Positions 26,352-34,846 of a stretch of DNA of 64,000 nucleotides are shown here, piece by piece (the first letter of the stretch is position 1; every line of letters starts with the position of its first letter). The notes below the pieces were generated by a model. That model was not told the DNA's origin, did no database searches, and was given only the letters and a program-made list of their open reading frames with translations. The position numbers and the translations under genes were made by a program. The stretch is from JADKBO01 sp965230345 (GTDB taxonomy: Bacteria; Bacteroidota; Bacteroidia; Chitinophagales; Saprospiraceae): assembly GCA_965230345.1 (NCBI GenBank), contig CBDDKR010000002.1:1612001-1676000 (forward strand), in the 5' to 3' direction.

Positions 26352-26864
26352 GAATATATTTGTGTTTTGATAGTTTTTTATTCCAATGATTTATAAATGA
26401 TAATCTTTTATAAATGCGAAGATTGTCATTGTTACGAATGCTGGAAGTTATAGTCACATAGTATTTAATTATGTGTCGTATTTTTTACCAATCATTACTC
26501 ATTTATTGTTCAATGGACATATTGAGGAGTTACTTTAGGAGTATCATATTTTATGCCAATTCTTTACATTGACGCAATGTTTGGTGTTAGTGCTTAAAAG
26601 AGTGTGATAAAGCGTTGCGTTTTGATAAAGTGAGATTGAATGATATTATAGGATTTCATAGATGGTGTTTCTATTTTAAACTAGAATGTATTTTTTTTTA
26701 GGTAGTTTTTTAGTTGTCAGAGTTTGATCAAGACTATTGGAATTGCAAGGACCTTAAGTTGGAGATAATGATCTAATATAGAATGGCATAAGTCAATTCT
26801 AACAAAAAGAAGCGCGTCTCTTCTGAAAGAAACGCGCTTCTTAATTCTTAAGAGGTTAAGTATT
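26352..26864. other. Intergenic region between the OMP and YceI genes
   Basis: Apart from the YceI terminator near its right end, I see no gene, promoter pair or repeat. It has a T-run at about 26692-26700 and a small palindrome (CACATA...TATGTG, 26455-26475). Confidence 0.45.
26804..26846 (-). terminator. Terminator of the YceI gene
   Basis: AAGAAGCGCGT pairs with ACGCGCTTCTT around a short loop; the minus strand then reads TTTTTG. It is 20 bases past the YceI stop and unusually GC-rich for this genome. Confidence 0.85.
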
Positions 26865-27542
26865 TTACTTTGCTGAAAGCGTTAAACTTAATTCTATATC
26901 ATCATTAATGAACTTATCTTTTAAGTTGTCAAATACAGATTTTGAACCATAATTAACACCCCAATCTGTTCTGTTAATTGTAAAATTTGGAGATGAAACC
27001 ATAACTCCTGCATCGCTAACATCAACCATAGCTTTAAATCCTACTTCTTTAGTAATACCTTTCATCGTAAGATTTCCATAAACCAAACTATTAGCGCCTT
27101 CAGTTCCTTCAAGACCTTTAACATTTGTGATTTCAAATTTAGCCGTTGGGAATTGAACTACATTAAAGAAGTGATCTTCAGTTCCTTCATTTGTCCCTTT
27201 TAGGTGAGCTTCTAAATCTGTTTTTTCTTCACCTTCTAAATCAGATACAGTAATAGATGCCATATTTAGTACTACTGATCCTCCCGTGATTTTACCATTT
27301 TCTACATTAACTGAACCTGAAGCAACATCTATGGTTCCATTATGAGAACCGGTAGGTTTACTTCCAATCCACATAACTTTTGATGCTGTGCCATCTACGG
27401 TTAAAGATTTACCCATAGTCTGTTCTGTTTTGGCCACATCAGCTGCTTCGTTTACCGTAGCTTCTTCTGCTTTTTTATTTTTACAAGAGAAAACTACTAA
27501 TGCGAACATTACTAGAAGAGCAAATTGAAAATTCCTTTTCAT
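26865..27542 (-). CDS. YceI-family lipoprotein
   Basis: The 225-residue protein has a lipoprotein signal with acceptor C20 (LVVFSCKNKK) and an acidic/Ala-rich linker. From about residue 48 it has the YceI lipocalin-like barrel: VDGTASKVMWIGSKPTGSHNG, then TKEVGFKA and the closing FTINRTDWGVNYGS. YceI proteins bind isoprenoid-type lipids in the periplasm; here the protein would be anchored to a membrane. The divergent neighbour is an AlkA-type glycosylase. Family certain; the ligand is not shown by the sequence. Confidence 0.93.
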   Translation of the reverse strand: MKRNFQFALLVMFALVVFSCKNKKAEEATVNEAADVAKTEQTMGKSLTVDGTASKVMWIGSKPTGSHNGTIDVASGSVNVENGKITGGSVVLNMASITVSDLEGEEKTDLEAHLKGTNEGTEDHFFNVVQFPTAKFEITNVKGLEGTEGANSLVYGNLTMKGITKEVGFKAMVDVSDAGVMVSSPNFTINRTDWGVNYGSKSVFDNLKDKFINDDIELSLTLSAK

Positions 27543-27666
27543 AATTTTAATAATTAATATTGATTGTTAAATAATACAAGTTAAACATATGTATAACTAT
27601 TGAAACAACTATAAAAATGGTTAATTTATTTTTTTGTTCAACAAAATATTTAAAAAGTATTGACTA

Positions 27667-28284
27667 ATGGCTGAATTTGAGAGAATTCCGAAACTAATTC
27701 AGGAAGATCAATTGATTGGATCAATTGCAGATGCTTATCGATTTCCTCCCTTAGAAAAACGGAATACAACAGTATGGCAACAATTGACTTCATCTATTAT
27801 ATCCCAACAGTTATCCGTTAAAGCGGCTAAAACTATTTATGGGCGATTTATTAAGTTATTCGACAGTGAGCAGGTGAATCATGAATCTTTGTTGAAAATA
27901 GGAGATGATGATTTGAGGGCTGCTGGATTGTCAAAACAAAAAATTGGATATGTTCGAAATATTGCGGAATATGCATTGGACCATTCGGATTTGCAATTCA
28001 ACGAAATGTCTGATGAAGATGTAGTGTCTAAATTAACTGAGATTAAGGGCGTAGGAGTGTGGACTGTACATATGTTGATGATCTTTCACCTCCACCGACC
28101 GAATATTTTGGCTATGGGTGATCTAATCGTTCGACGAGGAGTAATGAAGGTATTTGACACCTCTGATGAGAGTAAGAAGGCTGTCCAAATATTGGAAGAA
28201 AGGGCTCAACGTTGGTCTCCTCATCTTACTTATATCAGTAGGCTTATGTGGGCCATGAAAGATGATATTTTGAATGAGAAATAG
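27667..28284 (+). CDS. DNA-3-methyladenine glycosylase II (AlkA/HhH-GPD)
   Basis: The 205-residue protein is a compact HhH-GPD glycosylase. TSSIISQQLSVKAAKTIY is the early helical signature. The helix-hairpin-helix is KLTEIKGVGVWTVHM (about 122-136), and the catalytic Asp is D152 in AMGDLIVRRG. It removes alkylated bases from DNA. It lacks the AlkA N-terminal beta domain and has no iron-sulfur cluster cysteines. It is followed by a dehydrogenase gene after 55 bases. Confidence 0.9.
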   Translation: MAEFERIPKLIQEDQLIGSIADAYRFPPLEKRNTTVWQQLTSSIISQQLSVKAAKTIYGRFIKLFDSEQVNHESLLKIGDDDLRAAGLSKQKIGYVRNIAEYALDHSDLQFNEMSDEDVVSKLTEIKGVGVWTVHMLMIFHLHRPNILAMGDLIVRRGVMKVFDTSDESKKAVQILEERAQRWSPHLTYISRLMWAMKDDILNEK

Positions 28285-28339
28285 TGCAATTGATAAGGAT
28301 AATTGAAGGATTTACTTTTCTTTGCTAAAAAATAGAATA

Positions 28340-29494
28340 ATGGTTAGCAAAATTGGAATTATTGGTGCGGGAGCCATGGGGCAAGGTATCGCTCAAGTAG
28401 CGGCAACTTCTGGGTGTGATGTCGTTTTATATGATATTAATAAGGATTCTCTTAAGAGTTCCATTACCAAGCTAACCAAGATCTTAAATCGTCAGGTTGA
28501 GAAAGGCAGAATGAAGGATGCTCAAGTAAAGGGAATTCTGGGTAGAATTCATACAGTTAATGACCTATCTGCTTTGTCAGAATCAGAAATGATAATTGAA
28601 GCAATTGTAGAAAATCAAGAAGTTAAGAATAAAGTATTTAGATCATTGGAAGCGTTGGTGTCGAAAGAGTGTATTTTGGCCTCAAATACTTCATCATTAT
28701 CCATTACTGAGATGGCCTCTGTCTGTGATGTAAAAAATAGATTTATTGGAATTCATTTTTTTAATCCTGCAGCCTTGATGAAGTTAGTTGAAGTGATTCC
28801 ATGTGTACATACTTCAATGGATGTTCTAAATACGGCTAAAAAGACCATTGAAGGATGGGGAAAGATTGCTGTTAACGCAATGGATAGTCCAGGGTTTATT
28901 GTTAATAAAGTAGCTAGACCGTTTTATAGTGAAGCGTTGAAGATTCTAGAAGAGGGGATCGCAGATGTAGCAACTATAGATTGGGCTATGACAGAATTAG
29001 GAGGCTTTAGGATGGGACCATTCACATTAATGGACTATATAGGACACGATGTAAATTATGCAGTTACTAAGTCTGTATGGGAAGCTTTTTACTATGACGA
29101 TAGATACACTCCTTCTTTTGCACAGAAAAGGTTAGTTCAGGCTAAGTTTTTGGGTAGAAAAACAGGTCGAGGTTTTTATAATTATGAAAATGACCAGGCA
29201 AAACCTTCTCCTAATAAAAATGAATCTGAAGGAAACTATATTTTAAATAGAATCTTATTCATGTTGATAAATGAAGCTGCGGATACTGTTCAGAGAGGGA
29301 TTTGTACTAGGGAAGATGTTGAGTTATCAATGAAATATGGGGTGAACTATCCTAAGGGACTGCTCGAGTGGGCAGAAGAAATTGGTATTGATGAAGTTGT
29401 GAAAGGATTGGATAGATTGTATGACCGATACCATGAATCAAGATACAGAGTGAGCCCATATCTAAGGGATAGAGCCTCAATTCATCTAAAGTAA
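28340..29494 (+). CDS. 3-hydroxyacyl-CoA dehydrogenase (PaaH/PaaC type)
   Basis: From the ATG at 28340 the protein has 384 residues. The NAD-binding domain starts GIIGAGAMGQGIAQ; SNTSSLSITEMA and HFFNPAALMKLVEVI are conserved active-site segments. Residues ~180-280 are the first 3HCDH domain (GFIVNKVARPFYSEAL... GPFTLMDYIGHDVNY). Residues ~300-380 are a second, shorter 3HCDH domain. It oxidises a 3-hydroxyacyl-CoA. The next gene is PaaI-like, with no gap, so a role in phenylacetate breakdown (3-hydroxyadipyl-CoA) is likely. A TTG at 28322 is in frame but has no support. Confidence 0.9.
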   Translation: MVSKIGIIGAGAMGQGIAQVAATSGCDVVLYDINKDSLKSSITKLTKILNRQVEKGRMKDAQVKGILGRIHTVNDLSALSESEMIIEAIVENQEVKNKVFRSLEALVSKECILASNTSSLSITEMASVCDVKNRFIGIHFFNPAALMKLVEVIPCVHTSMDVLNTAKKTIEGWGKIAVNAMDSPGFIVNKVARPFYSEALKILEEGIADVATIDWAMTELGGFRMGPFTLMDYIGHDVNYAVTKSVWEAFYYDDRYTPSFAQKRLVQAKFLGRKTGRGFYNYENDQAKPSPNKNESEGNYILNRILFMLINEAADTVQRGICTREDVELSMKYGVNYPKGLLEWAEEIGIDEVVKGLDRLYDRYHESRYRVSPYLRDRASIHLK

Positions 29495-29914
29495 ATGACC
29501 ATGTTATCACCTCTAGAAATCGTTCAGAATCGGATGCTGGATAATGATGCCTATTCTCAATGGTTAGGCATTTCCTTGGAAGTTGTTCAGCTTGGAAGTT
29601 GTGAATTGCAAATGACCGTCCGAAATGAGATGTTGAATGGATTTAAAATAGGTCATGGTTCCATAACTTTTGCATTGGCAGATAGTGCCATGGCTTTTGC
29701 GGCAAATACTTATGGGTATCATGCTGTTTCTATCGAAACATCAATTTCTCATATAAAACCCATACGAGGAGGGGATGTGTTAGTGGCAAAAACCGTTGAA
29801 AAATCTAGAACAAGGACAATAGGGATTTATGAAGTGTCAATCTATAATCAGGAATCCTCTTTGGTGGCATTATTTAAAGGAACAGTTTTTATTAAAAAAT
29901 CAATGTGGACTTAA
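29495..29914 (+). CDS. paaI: PaaI-type acyl-CoA thioesterase
   Basis: The 139-residue hotdog-fold protein has the PaaI pattern: MLNGFKIGHGSITFALADSAMAFAANTYG, with Gly-His and a conserved Asp at the active site, then ISHIKPIRGGDVLVA. PaaI hydrolyses ring-hydroxylated phenylacetyl-CoA or related dead-end thioesters. The ATG directly follows the dehydrogenase stop (TAA-ATG). The rest of the phenylacetate pathway is not in the window. The stop shares the palindrome TTAA with the convergent GT2 gene. Confidence 0.88.
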   Translation: MTMLSPLEIVQNRMLDNDAYSQWLGISLEVVQLGSCELQMTVRNEMLNGFKIGHGSITFALADSAMAFAANTYGYHAVSIETSISHIKPIRGGDVLVAKTVEKSRTRTIGIYEVSIYNQESSLVALFKGTVFIKKSMWT

Positions 29915-31023
29915 GAAGTACGTCCTTTCCATGTTGTTTTAGAAGGAAATATTGCTAAGAATCCCATATATATAATATAGGCAGAATATGCAATGTTTAA
30001 TGTTATAAATCGAGATGCTTTTACACTTTGACTGGCATATAGAGCAGTCGTCTTTTTCAAAAAGAATAAATCAATAATTATTCTAACTATGGCAAGTAGT
30101 AAGAAGTATTGACCAAGGGTGTAAGTAATATTACATATACCAACAATGATGGTAAGAAGAAAGAACAAGGCATTTGTAAAAAGTATTCCCTGTATGATAA
30201 ACAGAGTAGAGTTGGCATAGGCTTTTGTTTTGGTAGCCCACCTTTTTCTTTGTTTTAGAAAGCCTCCAACCGTTTTAACATAGGAAGTCCGGCACATGGC
30301 ATCTTTATGACCAATATGATTAATACTTATACCTTCAAGTGATTTGAATTTTTTCAGAAGGAAAACATCATCACCGCTTTTTACATGATAATTGCCATTA
30401 TATCCTTTTACTTTTTCGAAAAGAGATTTTTTGTATATAAAATTTGCACCATTGCATAGGTAAAACCATTTTGATTGGATACCAGCCCTTGTCAAAGCCA
30501 TTGTAGCAGCAAAATCCAATACCTGAAATCTGGAAATAAAAGAATCATTTAGTTCAATTTCAACAGGTGCAATGACGACATCAGACTTAGTAGAATTAAT
30601 GAAGGAATTCAGCGTGCTTAACCAGTTTCTCGGAAAAACGCAATCGGCATCTACAGTGATAATCCAAGGATGTTGTGCATGATTTATTCCCGTTTCTAAC
30701 GCTCTTTTTTTCCCTTTTCCAGAAGCATTAATAAAATAACCAGAAAGGTCTTCTGCAATAGATGGACTATTGTCCGTACTCCAATCATTAATTGGAATGA
30801 GTTCGAAATGAGCTTTAGAATAGTTCTGATTTATAATGGAAAGGATGCATTTCTCGATCTGATCTTTTTCATTCCGGAATGGCAATAAGATTGAAAAACT
30901 TATTAAATCCATATCCTTATCATTAATTTCGTCTCTTTGTTGATGTAACAAAATCCATATCAATATACATATGTATAGGATGAAAAAAAGAGCACTTAAG
31001 ATCAAGATTAAGTTCAGAATCAT
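29911..31023 (-). CDS. Membrane glycosyltransferase family 2
   Basis: The 370-residue protein has an N-terminal membrane segment (about 1-27), a GT-A catalytic domain and three C-terminal membrane segments. Motifs are LLPFRNEKDQIEKCI, NDWSTDNSPSI, VDADC (the DxD-type metal site), SGDDVFLLKKF and the acceptor motif QRKRW. It is similar to cellulose synthase- or HpnI-like GT2 enzymes that build envelope polysaccharides or glycolipids. Its stop overlaps the convergent paaI by four bases. The product is unknown. Confidence 0.9.
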   Translation of the reverse strand: MILNLILILSALFFILYICILIWILLHQQRDEINDKDMDLISFSILLPFRNEKDQIEKCILSIINQNYSKAHFELIPINDWSTDNSPSIAEDLSGYFINASGKGKKRALETGINHAQHPWIITVDADCVFPRNWLSTLNSFINSTKSDVVIAPVEIELNDSFISRFQVLDFAATMALTRAGIQSKWFYLCNGANFIYKKSLFEKVKGYNGNYHVKSGDDVFLLKKFKSLEGISINHIGHKDAMCRTSYVKTVGGFLKQRKRWATKTKAYANSTLFIIQGILFTNALFFLLTIIVGICNITYTLGQYFLLLAIVRIIIDLFFLKKTTALYASQSVKASRFITLNIAYSAYIIYMGFLAIFPSKTTWKGRTS

Positions 31024-31407
31024 GAGTTAAACTTAATAAATATTTGTTCCTGTAAAGCGAGAAAAGGAGACGTATATTCTCATAATTATACTGGTGGTTA
31101 AAATAATGTATAGTTAGAAAACCTCAATTTATCCGAATAATTGTCGGTTCAAATACAAATTCTACAGAATTGAAGGTGAAAAATTTTTACAACAAAGTTT
31201 CATCAATGTGAAGATAACGTTATTTTATTCTTTATTCTATAATTGAAGTAGAGGTGTTCAGTATTTTGTTTTAAAGAGGTTAGAAATCATAAATATTAAA
31301 CAAAATCATATGTTAGTCGTTCGTCGAAAAAGCCCTTGAAAAGACGTTTAATCTACTTACTTTTGCTAGCGTTGAAGATTTTTATTTAAATAAAACTACT
31401 ATTTCTA
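31024..31407. other. Intergenic region between GT2 and T9SS thioredoxin-like genes
   Basis: This divergent region holds a good promoter (31336-31365) for the gene on the right. Nothing else is clear. Confidence 0.5.
31336..31365 (+). promoter_or_regulatory. Promoter of the T9SS thioredoxin-like gene
   Basis: TTG (31336-31338), 19 bases, then TACTTTTG (31358-31365): both elements match the Bacteroidota consensus, leaving a leader of about 35 bases. Confidence 0.7.
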
Positions 31408-32877
31408 ATGAAAAGAAATTTACTTTATTCTTTACTTTTAATGATGCCAGTTTTTCTTTCTGCGCAATTGCAGTCTGGAACAAAACTAAGTGGCAATATC
31501 ACTGGAACTGATGTTATCTCTAGTGAAAATGTTGACGTTCAGGCATGGTTAAACGATGGTAAAACAGTAATTCTTGATGTTTTTGCAACTTGGTGTGGAC
31601 CATGTTGGGGATTTCATCAAGCTGGAACTCTTGAAGCAATTCATGAGCAGTATGGACCTGAAGGAACTGATCAAGTACGTGTACTTGGAATCGAAGGTGA
31701 TGCTTCTACTCCTCTGGAGCACTTATTTATGCAAGTTAGTGGTAATCCACCATCGTTAGGTAATTGGACTGAAGGTGTGAAGTACTCAATCATTAATGAT
31801 CACAACTTCAATACTTTATTGGGAATTGCTTATTTCCCTACAGTATATGTGATCCGTCCTGATGGAACTATTATTGAGGCAGGTAGCAATAGGAATAATC
31901 CTACTTTCTGGGAGAAAACACTTCTTAATACAAACGATGCAGACCTAAATGCTTTCGGAACGATCTATCCATCTACTTTCTGTGCAAGTAACGATGTACA
32001 AGAATCAATTACATTCACTAATACAGGTTTGAATCCAGTTACTTCTGGTAAAATTAATTTTTCTGTAAATGGTGATGTGGTTGAAACTGTTGAAATTACG
32101 GATGAAGTTGGTGTTTTCGAATCTATTGAAGTTACTACACCTAGTCAAATGATTGATGAGACAACTGAATTTGAATTAAGTATTGTTGAAATCAATGGTC
32201 AAGCATTTACTGGAGATGCTACAAATACCATTACATTTTCTTCTTTTAGAAATGAGTTGAAAGATAATATGATTAAAATATTGTTCACAACTGACTTTTA
32301 TGCTGGAGAAACTTCTTGGAGATTAATTGATGAAGTTGGAACAGAATACTTAAATGTTCAATACTCAGGACCTGCAAATGGTGGTGGTGCTGATGCATCT
32401 AAAGTTCATGAGTATGACGTAGAAATTACTAATGCTGATGCAACTTGTTTATCTGTTCTTATTGCTGATGGATATGGTGATGGAATGACAGGTATTGCAG
32501 CAGGTGCTCCTTTCCCAGGTGTTGAGATATTTAATTCTAATGGAGATGTTGTTAAAGAAAAGTATGTTTCTGATATTGTATTTGGAACAAACAATGCTGT
32601 TTACACAGCAGCTAGTTTAGTTTCTAACTCAAATGATGTTATTGTTGATAAGTTTGTTGTTAGTCCTAATCCTGTACAAGATGAATTAAATGTTAATGTT
32701 GAATTGACTGTAAGTAGCAAGGCAACAATGAGCATTGTTAACATCTATGGACAAACTGTTGCAGAGTACAATGAGGTTCTAAACAGACTTGATGTATCTC
32801 AATTAACTGCCGGTAACTATTCTTTAGTTATTACTACTAAAGAAGGTACAGCAACTCAAAGATTTGTTAAGTTATAA
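31408..32877 (+). CDS. Secreted thioredoxin-fold protein with T9SS type A sorting domain
   Basis: The 489-residue protein has a signal peptide (to ~19, VFLSAQ). A TlpA/Omp28-like thioredoxin domain follows (about 35-170) with active site C63-GP-C66 (ATWCGPCWGFH) and cis-Pro in AYFPTVYV. The middle is beta-rich (about 190-400). The C-terminal ~80 residues are a type A sorting domain (FVVSPNPVQDELNVNVEL... LTAGNYSLVITTKEG). It should act as a disulfide enzyme or redox protein at the cell surface, which is odd for a cytoplasm-style WCGPC site. It has its own promoter and a terminator shared with the IS1182 end. Confidence 0.9.
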   Translation: MKRNLLYSLLLMMPVFLSAQLQSGTKLSGNITGTDVISSENVDVQAWLNDGKTVILDVFATWCGPCWGFHQAGTLEAIHEQYGPEGTDQVRVLGIEGDASTPLEHLFMQVSGNPPSLGNWTEGVKYSIINDHNFNTLLGIAYFPTVYVIRPDGTIIEAGSNRNNPTFWEKTLLNTNDADLNAFGTIYPSTFCASNDVQESITFTNTGLNPVTSGKINFSVNGDVVETVEITDEVGVFESIEVTTPSQMIDETTEFELSIVEINGQAFTGDATNTITFSSFRNELKDNMIKILFTTDFYAGETSWRLIDEVGTEYLNVQYSGPANGGGADASKVHEYDVEITNADATCLSVLIADGYGDGMTGIAAGAPFPGVEIFNSNGDVVKEKYVSDIVFGTNNAVYTAASLVSNSNDVIVDKFVVSPNPVQDELNVNVELTVSSKATMSIVNIYGQTVAEYNEVLNRLDVSQLTAGNYSLVITTKEGTATQRFVKL

Positions 32878-32922
32878 GATTAACTATTCGATATAGTTTA
32901 TCACTTAGAAGATAAAGAAAGA

Positions 32923-32951
32923 GGCTGTCTCATATAGAGATGGCCTTTTTT
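32923..32951 (+). terminator. Terminator/IS-end hairpin after the T9SS thioredoxin-like gene
   Basis: GGCTGTCTC pairs with GAGATGGCC (two G-T pairs) around ATATA, followed by six T. It lies in the left end of the IS1182-family element and reads inward, so it may both end the host transcript and shield the transposase from read-through. Confidence 0.75.
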
Positions 32952-33064
32952 CATTGGGAGATGTGTTGCATGAAGATAGTTAGAGAAAATTTATAATTTG
33001 ATATTCTTGATTTGAGAATAGCTAGAGTTGATGGTGTTTTCTGTGCTGATTTTAGGTTTTTAGT

Positions 33065-34613
33065 TTAATTCTTAGCCATTTTAGCCAAATTATGGGCTAA
33101 AGCTATTAATCCACATTCGATGAGGACATTGTCTTTTCCTCTCAGCATGAAGCGAGTAAAGTTTTTGTTCTGTTTTATGTTACCAAACACCGCTTCCACA
33201 TCTACAGGCCTCTGTGAGCGGTGTGCAACCCCTTGTTCACTCAATAGTTTTTGGCGAGCTTTGTCTTTTAGACGCTTGAGTTTCGAGTTGATCTGTATTT
33301 TCCTATTAGATTTGCTTTTGTGGCACGCTCCTCGCAGTGGACAGCCGCTGCAATTTTGAGCTTCGTAAACACTGTAGCTTTGTTCATATCCCGATTTCGT
33401 TTTACGGCGAGCATCATATCTCTTGTTCATTTTTTGACCCATCGGACAGATAAAATGGTCTTGAGTTTTATCGTAATAGAGATGCTCTTGTTTAAAGGCA
33501 TTTTTGGGTTTGATCTTCCCTTTTGATTTTTGCTCCTTGTGGAAGTAATTGTATTTGACATAAGCTTCTATGCCTCTGGTTTCCAATAGCTCATAGTTCT
33601 CCTCTGATCCATAGCCTGAATCCGCTACTACCACATCTGGGTTTTGTTGGTAGAGTGCCTTATATTGATCTAGATGATCAGGCAGTGTGAGGGTGTCTGT
33701 AGCATTGGGATAGATGTCGTAATTGAGAATATATTGATTGGAGGTGCTAATCTGCCAGTTATATCCAGCTTTTAGTTGCCCATTTCTCATATGGTCATCT
33801 TTCATTCGCATGAAAGTAGCATCTGGATCTGTCTTCGAATACGAATTACGATCACCCAATATACCTTCCTGCTTCTTATACTTCTCCATATTCTGTGGCC
33901 AGTTTCGCTTTGCGTAATTCAGCTTTTGTTTTACCTTCTTATCTATTGGTTTATCCTTGATTGCTTCATTGATAATATCTATTGTTTTGTTCACTTGCTC
34001 AGCATCTAACTCTGGGTATGTCGTAGGTGCATTATCCATCAACTCTTCTTTGGCAACGCTCTGTGCATATTTCCATAACTCTTCTAATTGTGATTTGATT
34101 CGTGCCTTATGTCGTTTTATTGATTTTCCCCATACAAAGGTGTATTTATTTGCATTGGCTTCTAACTTCGTACCATCTACATAGAGCGTTTTGATATCCA
34201 CTAATCCTTGATCTGACATTAGGGTTACTACTTGAGCAAATACTTCTTTGAGTACGCCCTTCAGTTTATCGTTGCGGAAGCGATTAATCGTATTATGGTC
34301 TGGGCGTTGCATCCCTGCCAACCACATAAAATATATATTACTTGACACTGCCTGCTCTATTTTTCGCGACGAGTATATATTTGATAAATATCCAAAAACA
34401 ATGATTTTCAACATCATCTTAGGATGAAAAGAACTCGCTCCTCCTCCTTTGTACTTATTTGATAATGCTATCTATATTAACCTTATCAATTACTTCACGT
34501 ACTACTCGTACTACGTGATTCGATGGAATTAATTCATCAAGACTTGGTGGAAGTAAACTGAGTTGATCCGGATTATAAGGCTTGAAGGTCGCCTCTCGTT
34601 GTCTTTTGCCCAT
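33065..34613 (-). pseudogene. IS1182-family transposase, frameshifted near the N-terminus
   Basis: The N-terminal piece (34455-34613, 52 residues, MGKRQREATFKPYNPDQ...) ends at a stop in ATC-AAA-TAA. The normal family sequence NKYKGGGASSFHPKMMLK resumes at once in the +1 frame. The main part (to 33065) has RPDHNTINRFRND, LYVDGTKLEANANKYTFVWGK (first Asp), VVADSGYGSEENYE (second Asp) and VEAVFGNIKQNKNF (Glu), so the DDE triad is intact. A single extra A explains the break. It could be a dead copy or a programmed +1 shift at AAA-TAA; the former is the simpler reading. Confidence 0.88.
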
Positions 34614-34650
34614 ACTACAAAATACAACTTATTCATTACATTTTATAATA

Positions 34651-34684
34651 AAAAAAGAGACTGCCCTTATGAGACAGCCCCTTT
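34651..34684 (-). terminator. Inward hairpin at the right end of the IS1182-family element
   Basis: On the minus strand GGGGCTGTC pairs with GGCAGTCTC (several G-T pairs) around TCATAAG, followed by seven T, upstream of the transposase. It would stop transcription entering from outside. Confidence 0.6.
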
Positions 34685-34792
34685 CTTACGTACATGATTT
34701 GATTGAATTAATTTAGAATAGTTAGGGATACTCAGAAGTGCTCTAAGTTCCTTAAAATCAATAGATTAAGTATTATCTTGATAAAAAAGAAA

Positions 34793-34828
34793 ACCCCGTT
34801 TTTTACGTTGGTAGCGGAAAAACGGGGT
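34793..34828 (+). promoter_or_regulatory. Conserved hairpin ahead of IS copy 2 transposase
   Basis: ACCCCGTTTTT pairs with AAAAACGGGGT (11 bp) around a 14-base loop, ending 18 bases before the transposase ATG. The stem is kept from copy 1 while the loop differs. Confidence 0.65.
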
Positions 34829-34846
34829 AATCTAAAAAGAATTAAG

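Larger units (their letters stand above)
32915..34687 (-). mobile_element. IS1182-family insertion sequence
   Basis: The ends are related inverted repeats: AAGAAAGAGGCTGTCTCATA on the left and, read inward, AAGAAAGGGGCTGTCTCATA on the right. Each end contains a hairpin followed by a T-run pointing inward. The transposase gene lies on the minus strand and has a frameshift. No clear target duplication is visible, which fits reports that some IS1182-family elements target stem-loops. Length is about 1.77 kb. Confidence 0.8.

Noticed and set aside
26455..26475. Small palindrome CACATA...TATGTG in the OMP-YceI gap
   Set aside because: Six-base arms in AT-rich DNA are expected by chance and there is no promoter beside it.
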